This document shows positions 25,973 to 34,297 of a DNA stretch of 64,000 nucleotides, one piece after another; the first letter of the stretch is position 1, and each line of letters starts with the position of its first letter. The translations under genes were made by a program, and so were the position numbers. Source of the DNA: Aquimarina megaterium XH134 (GTDB lineage: Bacteria; Bacteroidota; Bacteroidia; Flavobacteriales; Flavobacteriaceae). The stretch lies in assembly GCF_000520975.1 (NCBI RefSeq), contig NZ_JACB01000003.1, positions 248,001 through 312,000 of the forward strand. Reading direction: 5' to 3'. A model generated the notes under the pieces. That model ran no database searches. It was not told the DNA's origin and saw only the letters and a list, made by a program, of their open reading frames with translations.

Positions 25973-26461
25973 ATGAGTATGAATCATTTTGATTATATAG
26001 ATCAGCAGATTTTATTGCAGATACGTGAAGATGCCAGAAAGCCTTTCTCTCAAATAGCAGAGAATTTAAAAATTTCTAATTCTTTGGTACATCAAAGAAT
26101 TAAAAAACTTAAGCAACGTGGTGTAATAAAGAAAGCCGAGTTTGTTGTAGATGAAAAACAGATCGGTTTTAAAACGAAATCTTATGTAGGTATTCGTCTA
26201 AGAGAAGCTAGATATGCAAAACAAGTGGTTGATGGTTTAAAAGAAATTCCAGAAATATTAGAATGTAATTATGTTTCAGGTCATTATGCTATTTTCATTC
26301 TTATTTTTGCATTTGACAACCATCATTTACGTAAGATTCTGTATGAACAAGTGCATCAGATTGATGGAGTCGCAGGAACGGATAGTTTTATTTGTTTTGA
26401 TACTAATTTTAGAAGGCAGGTTTCTTTAAATTCTTTAGGAAAGAATATTTCATATGATTGA
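25973..26461 (+). CDS. Lrp/AsnC-family transcription regulator
   Basis: A 162-residue regulator. The N-terminal helix-turn-helix is D-Y-I-D-Q-Q-I-L-L-Q-I-R-E-D-A-R-K-P-F followed by I-S-N-S-L-V-H-Q-R-I-K-K-L near residues 30-48. The C-terminal RAM ligand-binding domain starts near residue 70 (S-Y-V-G-I-R-L). Lrp-type proteins respond to amino acids. It overlaps the next gene by eight bases and is divergent from the DUF1338 gene, so it probably controls both sides in response to lysine or a breakdown product. The ligand is inferred. Confidence 0.92.
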   Translation: MSMNHFDYIDQQILLQIREDARKPFSQIAENLKISNSLVHQRIKKLKQRGVIKKAEFVVDEKQIGFKTKSYVGIRLREARYAKQVVDGLKEIPEILECNYVSGHYAIFILIFAFDNHHLRKILYEQVHQIDGVAGTDSFICFDTNFRRQVSLNSLGKNISYD

Positions 26462-29375
26462 TAAAAGTATATTGACATCTTTACAAAACCAGCTAGAAGG
26501 TCAACTACAATTTGATACTCTAATTACTGCTTTATATGCTACAGATGCTTCGGTGTATCGTAGAATTCCTCTGGCGGTAGCATTTCCAAGATCAATACAA
26601 GATATTAAAAAAATAGTTGCTTTTGCATCTCAACACGATATTGGTATTATTCCCAGAACAGCAGGAACTTCGCTTGCAGGGCAATGTGTAGGGGATGGTA
26701 TTGTGGTAGATGTTTCTAAATATTTTACTAAAATAATTGCTGTTGATAAAACCAAAAAAACAGTGACTGTTCAACCAGGAGTGATACGGGATGATCTTAA
26801 TCGTTTTTTGAAACCGTATGGATTGTTTTTTGGACCTAATACATCGACATCTAATCGCTGTATGATTGGAGGAATGGTCGGAAATAACAGCAGTGGTACT
26901 ACATCGATTCAATATGGTGTTACAAGAGATAAAGTCTTAGAGTTACAAACAGTATTGTCTGATGGTAGTGAAGTTACTTTTTCTGAAATATCATCAAATG
27001 ATTTTGAGACGAAACGAAATTTGAATACCCTTGAAGGAAAAATCTACGACCAGATTTATACCGAACTTTCTTCTAAGGAGATTCAACAACAAATTACGAC
27101 TCATTTTCCGAAACGAGAAATTCATAGACGTAACACAGGTTATGCTATTGATGAACTAATTGATTCTGAGGTGTTTTCTACAACGAATACACATTTTAAT
27201 ATGTGTAAACTTCTCACAGGAAGCGAAGGTACATTGGCTTTTACAACACAAATTACGTTAGAGTTAGATGAACTTCCACCAGAAGAAACTTTAATGATTG
27301 CCGCGCATTTTAAGACTATCGATGATTGTATGAGAGCAGTAGCGCCTGTAATGCAACATTCGTTATTCACTTGCGAAATGATGGATAAAACTATTTTGGA
27401 TTGCACAAAAAATAATATCGAGCAATTAAAGAATCGTTTTTTTATTGTTGATGATCCAGAAGCAATCTTAATGCTAGAACTTAGAGCAAAAGATGCGAAT
27501 CATTTAGAACAGCAAAAGGATAAATTATTAAAAACTCTTGATGATTCAAAACTAAGCTATGCCAATCCAATTTTACGTAAAGAAGAAATAGATAAGGCTT
27601 TAGAATTAAGAAAAGCAGGATTAGGATTGTTAGGTAATATTGTTGGCGATAAAAAAGCAGTTGCTTGTATAGAAGATACGGCAGTTGCTATTCCTGATTT
27701 GGCGGATTACATATCAGAATTTACAGATTTAATGAAGTCTTATGACCAACAAGCTGTGTATTACGCACATGCTGGAGCAGGAGAGATTCACCTTCGACCG
27801 ATTCTGGATCTGAAAAAAAGTAAAGATGTAACCCTATTTAAAAAAATAACAGACGATGTAGCATCTTTGGTAAAGAAATATCAAGGCTCTATGAGTGGTG
27901 AGCATGGTGATGGTATTGTAAGGGCTGGATACATACCTTTTATGATTGGTGAGGATAATTATAAGATTTTAGAACGTATTAAAAATACATTTGATCCTAA
28001 TTCTATTCTTAATCCGGGTAAGATTATAGATGCCTATCCCATGGATCAAAAACTACGATATGAGATAGATCGAAAAGAACCAGAGATAGATACCATTTTT
28101 GATTTTACCGATTCGATGGGAATTCTAAGGGCTGCAGAAAAATGTAATGGTAGCGGTGATTGCCGTAAGTCTGTAGAAGCGGGAGGAACTATGTGCCCCA
28201 GTTATCGGGCTACAAAAAACGAAAAAGATACTACCAGGGGTAGGGCAAATACACTAAGAGAGTTTTTAACCAATAGTGAGAAGGTTAATAAATTTGATAA
28301 TAGAGAATTAAAAGAAGTTTTTGATCTCTGTCTAAGTTGCAAAGGATGTGCCAGTGAGTGTCCTTCAAATGTTGATGTAGCTGCGCTGAAAGCAGAATTC
28401 GAATATCAATATCAAAAAGAAAATGGAGTATCATTACGTACAAAGCTTTTTGCTCACAATAATAGATTGAATGCTATAGGGAGAATCGCGCCTGGTTTAA
28501 CAAATTTTTTCTTTTCTAATGCATTAACATCTAGTATTTTAAAATCTACTTTAGGTATTGCCAAACAACGAAATTTACCTTTGTTAAGCAAACAATCCTT
28601 AAGAGGTTGGTGTAAACAAAACATAAAAAGAATACAACCAGAGCAACCTATAAAAACAGTGTACTTTTTTATAGATGAATTTACGAATCATCTGGATGCC
28701 GAAATCGGTATAGATGCTATCGAGTTACTGACCAAATTAAATTATGAAGTAAAGATAATTGATCATAAAGAAAGTGGACGGACTTTTATATCAAAAGGAT
28801 TATTAAAACAAGCCAAAATTCTGGCAAATCTTAATATTAAAACGTTTAATAATCATATTACTGCAGAAACTCCTTTGATCGGGTTAGAACCCTCTGCCAT
28901 ACTCACTTTTAGAGATGAGTATTTGAGATTGGCTGATGATAAAGAAAATGCAGCTGCAGTGGCAAGACATACTTTTTTGATTGATGAATTCTTACATGCA
29001 GAAATAGAAAAAGGAAATATAAATGCTGATTTATTTACTGCAGATACTAAAACAATTAAAATACATGGTCACTGCCATCAAAAAGCTTTATCTGGTATAC
29101 ACAATACATTTTCGATTCTAAATTTACCCAAAAACTTTAATGTTACGATTATCCCATCAGGGTGTTGTGGTATGGCAGGATCTTTTGGATATGAGAAAGA
29201 GCATTATGATGTTAGTATGCAAATAGGGGAGCAGACCTTATTTCCATCGGTTAGAAAAACACCTAAGGATACTATTATTGTGGCTGTAGGAACCAGCTGT
29301 AGACATCAAATAAAAGATGGAACGCAACGAGAAGCATCGCATCCTATTAGTATTCTCAAAAGTGCTTTAGTGTAG
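26454..29375 (+). CDS. FAD-linked oxidase/Fe-S protein, likely D-2-hydroxyglutarate dehydrogenase (YdiJ type)
   Basis: A 973-residue fusion. An FAD-binding PCMH domain covers about residues 35-260 (P-R-T-A-G-T-S-L-A-G-Q, G-G-M-V-G-N-N-S-S-G). The FAD-oxidase C-terminal domain extends to about 525, ending S-G-E-H-G-D-G and F-D-P-N-S-I-L-N-P-G-K. Two Fe-S cysteine clusters follow near 563 (C-N-G-S-G-D-C) and 625 (C-L-S-C-K-G-C), then a CCG-type region with G-C-C-G-M-A-G near 903. This is the layout of E. coli YdiJ. D-lactate dehydrogenases share parts of it. The neighbouring HglS-like gene argues for D-2-hydroxyglutarate as substrate. Confidence 0.88.
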   Translation: MIDKSILTSLQNQLEGQLQFDTLITALYATDASVYRRIPLAVAFPRSIQDIKKIVAFASQHDIGIIPRTAGTSLAGQCVGDGIVVDVSKYFTKIIAVDKTKKTVTVQPGVIRDDLNRFLKPYGLFFGPNTSTSNRCMIGGMVGNNSSGTTSIQYGVTRDKVLELQTVLSDGSEVTFSEISSNDFETKRNLNTLEGKIYDQIYTELSSKEIQQQITTHFPKREIHRRNTGYAIDELIDSEVFSTTNTHFNMCKLLTGSEGTLAFTTQITLELDELPPEETLMIAAHFKTIDDCMRAVAPVMQHSLFTCEMMDKTILDCTKNNIEQLKNRFFIVDDPEAILMLELRAKDANHLEQQKDKLLKTLDDSKLSYANPILRKEEIDKALELRKAGLGLLGNIVGDKKAVACIEDTAVAIPDLADYISEFTDLMKSYDQQAVYYAHAGAGEIHLRPILDLKKSKDVTLFKKITDDVASLVKKYQGSMSGEHGDGIVRAGYIPFMIGEDNYKILERIKNTFDPNSILNPGKIIDAYPMDQKLRYEIDRKEPEIDTIFDFTDSMGILRAAEKCNGSGDCRKSVEAGGTMCPSYRATKNEKDTTRGRANTLREFLTNSEKVNKFDNRELKEVFDLCLSCKGCASECPSNVDVAALKAEFEYQYQKENGVSLRTKLFAHNNRLNAIGRIAPGLTNFFFSNALTSSILKSTLGIAKQRNLPLLSKQSLRGWCKQNIKRIQPEQPIKTVYFFIDEFTNHLDAEIGIDAIELLTKLNYEVKIIDHKESGRTFISKGLLKQAKILANLNIKTFNNHITAETPLIGLEPSAILTFRDEYLRLADDKENAAAVARHTFLIDEFLHAEIEKGNINADLFTADTKTIKIHGHCHQKALSGIHNTFSILNLPKNFNVTIIPSGCCGMAGSFGYEKEHYDVSMQIGEQTLFPSVRKTPKDTIIVAVGTSCRHQIKDGTQREASHPISILKSALV

Positions 29376-29434
29376 ATAAGGTTTTAAAACCAGGAATTTC
29401 AAGTAAATGTTAGATTTAAAATTATACTAAAATG

Positions 29435-30016
29435 TTATCCATGTATAGTTTCAGAAGTGCCATAGTTCTGAATAAGCTCTCCTTCAAATTTTAATAAATC
29501 TTCCCATTGTTTATCTACATCAATACCTTCTCCGTATTTACGTGCAAAACCAATAAATGTGGTGTAATGACCAGCTTCACTAATCATTAAATCGTGATAG
29601 AATTTTGATAGCTCAGGGTCTTTTATTTTTTTTGAAAGAAGCTTAAATCGTTCGCAACTTCTGGCTTCGATCATTGCTGAAAATAACAATCGGTTAACTA
29701 AGCTTTGCTTACGACTACCACCTGTAATACCATATTTAAATAATTCATTTACATAACTGTCCTTTCGTTCTCTACCTAATTTATAACCACGCTTTTTAAT
29801 AATTTCATGAACCATTTCAAAGTGCTGTAATTCTTCTTGTGCCAAAGTTAATAAATCAGTAACCAAATCAGTATGTTCAGAATTTAACGTAATGATGGTA
29901 ATGGCATTTGTGGCTGCTTTTTGTTCGCACCATGCATGATCTGTTAAGATTTCTTCAATATTTGTTTCCGCAAGAGCTGCCCAACGTGGATCTGTTGCCA
30001 GTTTTAAACCAAGCAT
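29435..30016 (-). CDS. miaE: tRNA-(ms2io6A)-hydroxylase, copy 2
   Basis: A 193-residue diiron protein, the same length as the copy at 19068-19649 and clearly homologous along its whole length. The ligand motifs are kept: E-Q-K-A-A near residue 32, E-E-L-Q-H near residue 66, E-A-R-S-C-E-R near residue 117 and S-E-A-G-H near residue 149. Both begin M-L-G-L-K-L and end E-T-I-H-G. The two differ at many surface positions, so the duplication is old. One copy may have taken another tRNA or non-tRNA substrate. It has a complete own promoter (30050-30079). Confidence 0.92.
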   Translation of the reverse strand: MLGLKLATDPRWAALAETNIEEILTDHAWCEQKAATNAITIITLNSEHTDLVTDLLTLAQEELQHFEMVHEIIKKRGYKLGRERKDSYVNELFKYGITGGSRKQSLVNRLLFSAMIEARSCERFKLLSKKIKDPELSKFYHDLMISEAGHYTTFIGFARKYGEGIDVDKQWEDLLKFEGELIQNYGTSETIHG

Positions 30017-30049
30017 ATTTATATTGTTTTAAGAGATATATAGTATTGT

Positions 30050-30079
30050 CAAAGATACGTTTTGCGATTTTTATTTCAA
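30050..30079 (-). promoter_or_regulatory. Promoter of miaE copy 2
   Basis: On the minus strand TTG (30079-30077), a 19-base spacer and TATCTTTG (30057-30050) match TTG-N19-TAnnTTTG. The ATG follows after about 33 bases. Confidence 0.68.
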
Positions 30080-30168
30080 TGATTCTAACAACTTATTAAT
30101 ATATCATTTTTCAAAATATTTATATATACATATAAATTGCTGGCATCAAATAAAAGATGAGGAGATAC

Positions 30169-30193
30169 AAAATGAGGTGTAACACCTCATTTT
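30169..30193 (-). terminator. Terminator of the beta-barrel gene at 30224
   Basis: An 11-bp perfect stem AAAATGAGGTG/CACCTCATTTT with a three-base loop, ending in T-run on either strand. It lies 30 bases after the stop of the leftward beta-barrel gene. Confidence 0.88.
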
Positions 30194-30223
30194 GGCATGG
30201 ATAGAATTTTTAAGAGAGAAATA

Positions 30224-30736
30224 TTAGAATTGATAACGAATCCCTAATCCAAATCCTGTATAAAAATATGTTGAATCAGTACTTTTATTATCGGTAGAAA
30301 AAAATATTTCTGGCCTTATATTTAAAGAAATTTGTATTGGGGACTTATTAGGACTGTATTCAATACCTCCATCAGCTATTATTCCTAAATTAGCATTAAA
30401 TAATGCTCCTCCGCCAATACCCAGATACCAATTAAAATTATTGTAAATAGGAAATACTCTTTGATATATCCCTGTAGCCATTAGACCAACAGTAGGTATG
30501 AATTCACTCCTATAAACGCGTAATCCCGTATCAAATTCTAATCTATTTTTACTGTTGATACGAAGTTGATAAGAAATGCCAATACCTGCAATATTAGGAT
30601 CGTTATAATTATCATGATTACTAATAAGAAACTCTGGTCGAACCCCTAGGGTGTGTCTAGAAAACTCTTGTGATTGAGTAGTATTTATAGCCAATACTAA
30701 AACAGCAAAAATTAAAACATGTCTTTTGTATATCAT
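30224..30736 (-). CDS. Small outer-membrane beta-barrel protein, paralogue C
   Basis: A 170-residue protein, starting at the methionine before the positively charged I-Y-K-R-H of the signal peptide (an upstream in-frame ATG at 30760 is possible). The signal ends near T-Q-S-Q. The mature part has T-L-G-V-R-P-E, N-W-Y-L-G-I-G-G-G-A in the centre, I-Q-I-S-L-N-I-R-P-E-I-F and the ending G-F-G-L-G-I-R-Y-Q-F. It is the third member of the family found at 23786 and 24417. Function unknown. Confidence 0.78.
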   Translation of the reverse strand: MIYKRHVLIFAVLVLAINTTQSQEFSRHTLGVRPEFLISNHDNYNDPNIAGIGISYQLRINSKNRLEFDTGLRVYRSEFIPTVGLMATGIYQRVFPIYNNFNWYLGIGGGALFNANLGIIADGGIEYSPNKSPIQISLNIRPEIFFSTDNKSTDSTYFYTGFGLGIRYQF

Positions 30737-30866
30737 AAAAAAGTTTAGGAGTAACAACAACAGGTTTTATTGGGACATCACAAATATGCTGCGAGGTTTT
30801 TAAGAAAAAGTCACGGTTTTCGGAGATATTGAAAAAGTAATAACAGTAAAGCGGGAGTAAGACAGA

Positions 30867-31724
30867 TTATGATTTCTTGAGAGATGTGATTACTTCGTTT
30901 ACCATAAAAGAGGCTTGCAGGGTCTCGGGATCAATTTCTAAGCTTTCTGCCTCTTCAACAGATTCTTCATAAGCTTTCATTGATTCATTCTCATAATGTA
31001 CTAGTTTCCATGCTGCATCATGATATTCTAATGAAGTTAGATTTTCTATCCAATCTCCAGAATTTAAATAAATGCAGGACCCGTTTTTATCCTCGTATTT
31101 ACGCATTTGAGGTTGATGGATATGACCACATACTACATAGCTATATTTGTTTTTAACAGCTAACTCTGCAGCAACATCTTCAAAATCATTAATATATTTT
31201 ACTGCTTTTTTTACACTATTTTTGATTTTCTTAGAAAGAGAAAACTTTTCTTTTCCTATACGTAGCAAAAACCAATTAATAGCTTGATTAAAAAGAATTA
31301 GCATATCATATCCCCAACTGCCTAATTTAGCTAACCATTTTGCGTTTTGAATTGAGGCATCAAAAACATCGCCATGAAAGAACCATGCTTTTTTGCCATC
31401 TAATTCCAGAACAAGTTTATCAACTAACTTAAAATTTCCCATTTGAGCATCACTAAACTTGCGAAGCATCTCATCGTGATTGCCTGTGATATAGATAACT
31501 TCTGTTCCTTTTGATGCAAACGAAATAATCTTTTTGATAACCTTAAGATGGGATTTTGGAAAATATCGTTTTCTAAATTGCCAGATATCTATAATATCAC
31601 CATTAAGAATAAGAGTTTTTGGTTTGATACTATTTAAATAGTTGAGAAGTTCTTTTGCTTGACATCCATAAGTACCAAGATGGATATCCGAAATTACAAC
31701 AATTTCTACAATACGTTTCTTCAT
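30867..31724 (-). CDS. Metallophosphoesterase, LpxH-like UDP-2,3-diacylglucosamine diphosphatase
   Basis: A 285-residue calcineurin-like phosphoesterase. All metal motifs are present: S-D-I-H-L-G near residue 13, G-D-I-I-D near residue 42, G-N-H-D-E near residue 81, H-G-D near residue 118 and G-H-I-H-Q-P near residue 200. It resembles LpxH, which cleaves UDP-2,3-diacylglucosamine in lipid A synthesis, but Bacteroidota carry several such paralogues and the C-terminal 70 residues differ. A -7 element TATCTTTG lies at 31765-31772 on the minus strand. No other lipid A gene is near. Confidence 0.85.
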   Translation of the reverse strand: MKKRIVEIVVISDIHLGTYGCQAKELLNYLNSIKPKTLILNGDIIDIWQFRKRYFPKSHLKVIKKIISFASKGTEVIYITGNHDEMLRKFSDAQMGNFKLVDKLVLELDGKKAWFFHGDVFDASIQNAKWLAKLGSWGYDMLILFNQAINWFLLRIGKEKFSLSKKIKNSVKKAVKYINDFEDVAAELAVKNKYSYVVCGHIHQPQMRKYEDKNGSCIYLNSGDWIENLTSLEYHDAAWKLVHYENESMKAYEESVEEAESLEIDPETLQASFMVNEVITSLKKS

Positions 31725-32018
31725 ATAAAATATGATAATATCACAAATTAAATGAATCTGTTTTCAAAGATAATTATCTTATTATAAGTTTATTGTTATC
31801 TAAATTTAATCATTTTAATGAGTTGTTATCAAAACATTAAAATTTAATTATTGCTTACAGATTTTGATAAGAATTATAGTAAAACCCCCAGAGTACTTAT
31901 AATTTCTCTAAGAATTTAGTCTATATCTCTCATTTAATATACTCTATTAAAGAGAATAGTATTGGTCGTATATGACCGATGATATGTTTAGATGTATTGA
32001 ATAGAATCAAATTTATAT

Positions 32019-34286
32019 ATGAGAAATTATCTAGTATTGACCCTTATTACTTGTTGCTTATTATCAAATTGTACTCCTAAAGAATCAATAACTAATGTTT
32101 TGATATCAAAAGAAGATGCCATTGAGTTTAAGATTGATAGCATCCTATCAAAAATGACATTAGAGGAAAAGATAGGTCAAACTGCCCAACGTGGAAAATC
32201 AAGTAGAGTAAAAGAGCTACCTGTAGAGCTTAAGGAGGCTGTAAAAAAAGGAGAAATCGGCTCTTTTCTTAATATTATGAATAAGGATGATGCCAAAGAA
32301 CTACAGCGTATCGCAATGGAAGAGAGCCCTAATAAAATACCATTAATATTTGCAAGAGATGTTATTCATGGTTTTAAAACCATTTTTCCAATTCCATTAG
32401 GTCAAGCTGCTTCATTTGACCCTAATCTGGTGCAAAAAGGAGCCAGGATATCTGCGATCGAAGCTTCTACATATGGTATACGTTGGACATTTGCGCCAAT
32501 GCTCGATATATCCAGAGACCCCAGATGGGGGCGTATCGCAGAATCTGCAGGAGAAGATCAATATCTTACTAGCATTATGGGAGAAGCTTATATTAAAGGT
32601 TTTCAAGGAGATGACTTGTCATCTTCTACAAGTATAGCCGCCTGTGCAAAACATTTTGTAGGTTATGGAGCTGCCGAAGGAGGGAGAGACTATAACACGG
32701 CAAACATCAATGAATTTTCTTTACACAACACATACTTGAAACCGTTTAAAAAAGCTGTAGAAACTAACGTTGCGACCTTAATGACTGGCTTTAATGATCT
32801 TAATGGAGTTCCGGTTTCAGGAAATAAATATCTTTTAACAGAAGTATTGCGTAATCAGTGGGGTTTTGATGGGTTTGTGGTAAGTGATTGGAATTCTATA
32901 ATTGAAATGGTTCCTCACGGATTTGCAGAAGATGAAGCGGCCGCAGCAGGAAAAGCAGCAAATGCAATGCTGGATATGGAAATGACCAGTACTTCATATC
33001 AGGATAATATGAAGAATTTAATAGAAGAAAGAAAATTCTCTGAAAATCAATTGGATGAAATGGTTCGGAATATTCTTAGAATCAAATTTAAATTAGGATT
33101 ATTTGATAAACCATACTTCGAACCAGAATCTGATGTACTGTATGCCAAAGAACATCTGGAAGCTGCTAAAGAAGCTGCAAAAAAAAGTATGGTATTACTT
33201 AAAAATAAAAATCAAATATTACCTCTAAGTACTAAAAAAAGTTTAGCTATAATTGGTCCTTTAGCAGACGCACCACACGATCAATTAGGCACATGGACTT
33301 TTGATGGAGAAAAAGCACGTACGATTACCCCATTAACATCTTTTAAAGAAGATGGCGAACATCCTATTTTATATAGTAAAGGTTTATCATACAGTAGAGA
33401 TAAATCTAATAAAAGGTTTAATGATGCGATCAAAATAGCTAAAAACTCAGATATCATCGTATTCTTTGGAGGTGAAGAAGCTATCTTGTCTGGGGAAGCT
33501 CATAGTAGAGCAAACCTAAATCTTCCTGGTAAACAAGAGTCTCTTATTAGTGAACTTCATAAAACTGGAAAACCAATAGTATTAGTACTAATGGCAGGTA
33601 GACCTATTACATTAGGCAATATTATTGATAAAGTAGATGCGGTATTATTTGCATGGCATCCAGGAACGATGGGAGGCCCTGCAATATTGGATATACTTAC
33701 AGGTAAAGCTTCACCGTCAGGGCGATTACCAATTACATGGCCCAAAGAAGTAGGTCAAATACCAATATATTATAATCATAAAAACACAGGCCGCCCTACA
33801 ATTCCTGAAGAATTTGTTCAAATTGACTCTATCCCTATAGGAGCGTGGCAAAGTTCTCTAGGAAATACATCACATTATTTAGATCTGGGATATTTACCGC
33901 AATACCCTTTTGGCTACGGTCTTACATACAGTAGTTTTGAATACTGTGACGTTAAAATTTTATCAAATGAGATTAATGAAAATGGTCCAATTATAGTAAG
34001 TGCAAAAATCACAAATACCGGAAATGTAATAGCCGAAGAAGTAGTACAATTATACTTTAGAGATATGGTTGGTAGTATTACTAGGCCTGTAAAAGAATTG
34101 CTGCGTTTTAAGAAAATAGAACTCGAACCTGGAGCCTCAAAAATCGTTGATTTTGTATTTAGTAAGGATGATATTTCGTTTTATGGACTAGATAAAAAGT
34201 GGGTTGTAGAACCGGGAAAATTCAAATTATGGGTTGGCAAACACGCTTTAGACCAAACACATGAGTTAGAATTTGTTATAGAATAA
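32019..34286 (+). CDS. bglX: GH3 beta-glucosidase lipoprotein
   Basis: A 755-residue glycoside hydrolase family 3 enzyme with a lipoprotein signal (lipobox L-L-S-N-C, Cys18), so it is anchored in a membrane on the outer or periplasmic side. The nucleophile aspartate is in V-V-S-D-W-N-S near residue 290. The second (alpha/beta/alpha) domain includes G-G-E-E-A-I-L-S-G-E-A near residue 490, and the C-terminus is a fibronectin-III-like domain. It should release glucose from beta-glucans or cellobiose-type sugars. It is followed after 11 bases by the gluconokinase/6PGDH fusion, suggesting one operon for sugar use. Confidence 0.93.
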   Translation: MRNYLVLTLITCCLLSNCTPKESITNVLISKEDAIEFKIDSILSKMTLEEKIGQTAQRGKSSRVKELPVELKEAVKKGEIGSFLNIMNKDDAKELQRIAMEESPNKIPLIFARDVIHGFKTIFPIPLGQAASFDPNLVQKGARISAIEASTYGIRWTFAPMLDISRDPRWGRIAESAGEDQYLTSIMGEAYIKGFQGDDLSSSTSIAACAKHFVGYGAAEGGRDYNTANINEFSLHNTYLKPFKKAVETNVATLMTGFNDLNGVPVSGNKYLLTEVLRNQWGFDGFVVSDWNSIIEMVPHGFAEDEAAAAGKAANAMLDMEMTSTSYQDNMKNLIEERKFSENQLDEMVRNILRIKFKLGLFDKPYFEPESDVLYAKEHLEAAKEAAKKSMVLLKNKNQILPLSTKKSLAIIGPLADAPHDQLGTWTFDGEKARTITPLTSFKEDGEHPILYSKGLSYSRDKSNKRFNDAIKIAKNSDIIVFFGGEEAILSGEAHSRANLNLPGKQESLISELHKTGKPIVLVLMAGRPITLGNIIDKVDAVLFAWHPGTMGGPAILDILTGKASPSGRLPITWPKEVGQIPIYYNHKNTGRPTIPEEFVQIDSIPIGAWQSSLGNTSHYLDLGYLPQYPFGYGLTYSSFEYCDVKILSNEINENGPIIVSAKITNTGNVIAEEVVQLYFRDMVGSITRPVKELLRFKKIELEPGASKIVDFVFSKDDISFYGLDKKWVVEPGKFKLWVGKHALDQTHELEFVIE

Positions 34287-34297
34287 CTATTGTTGAA

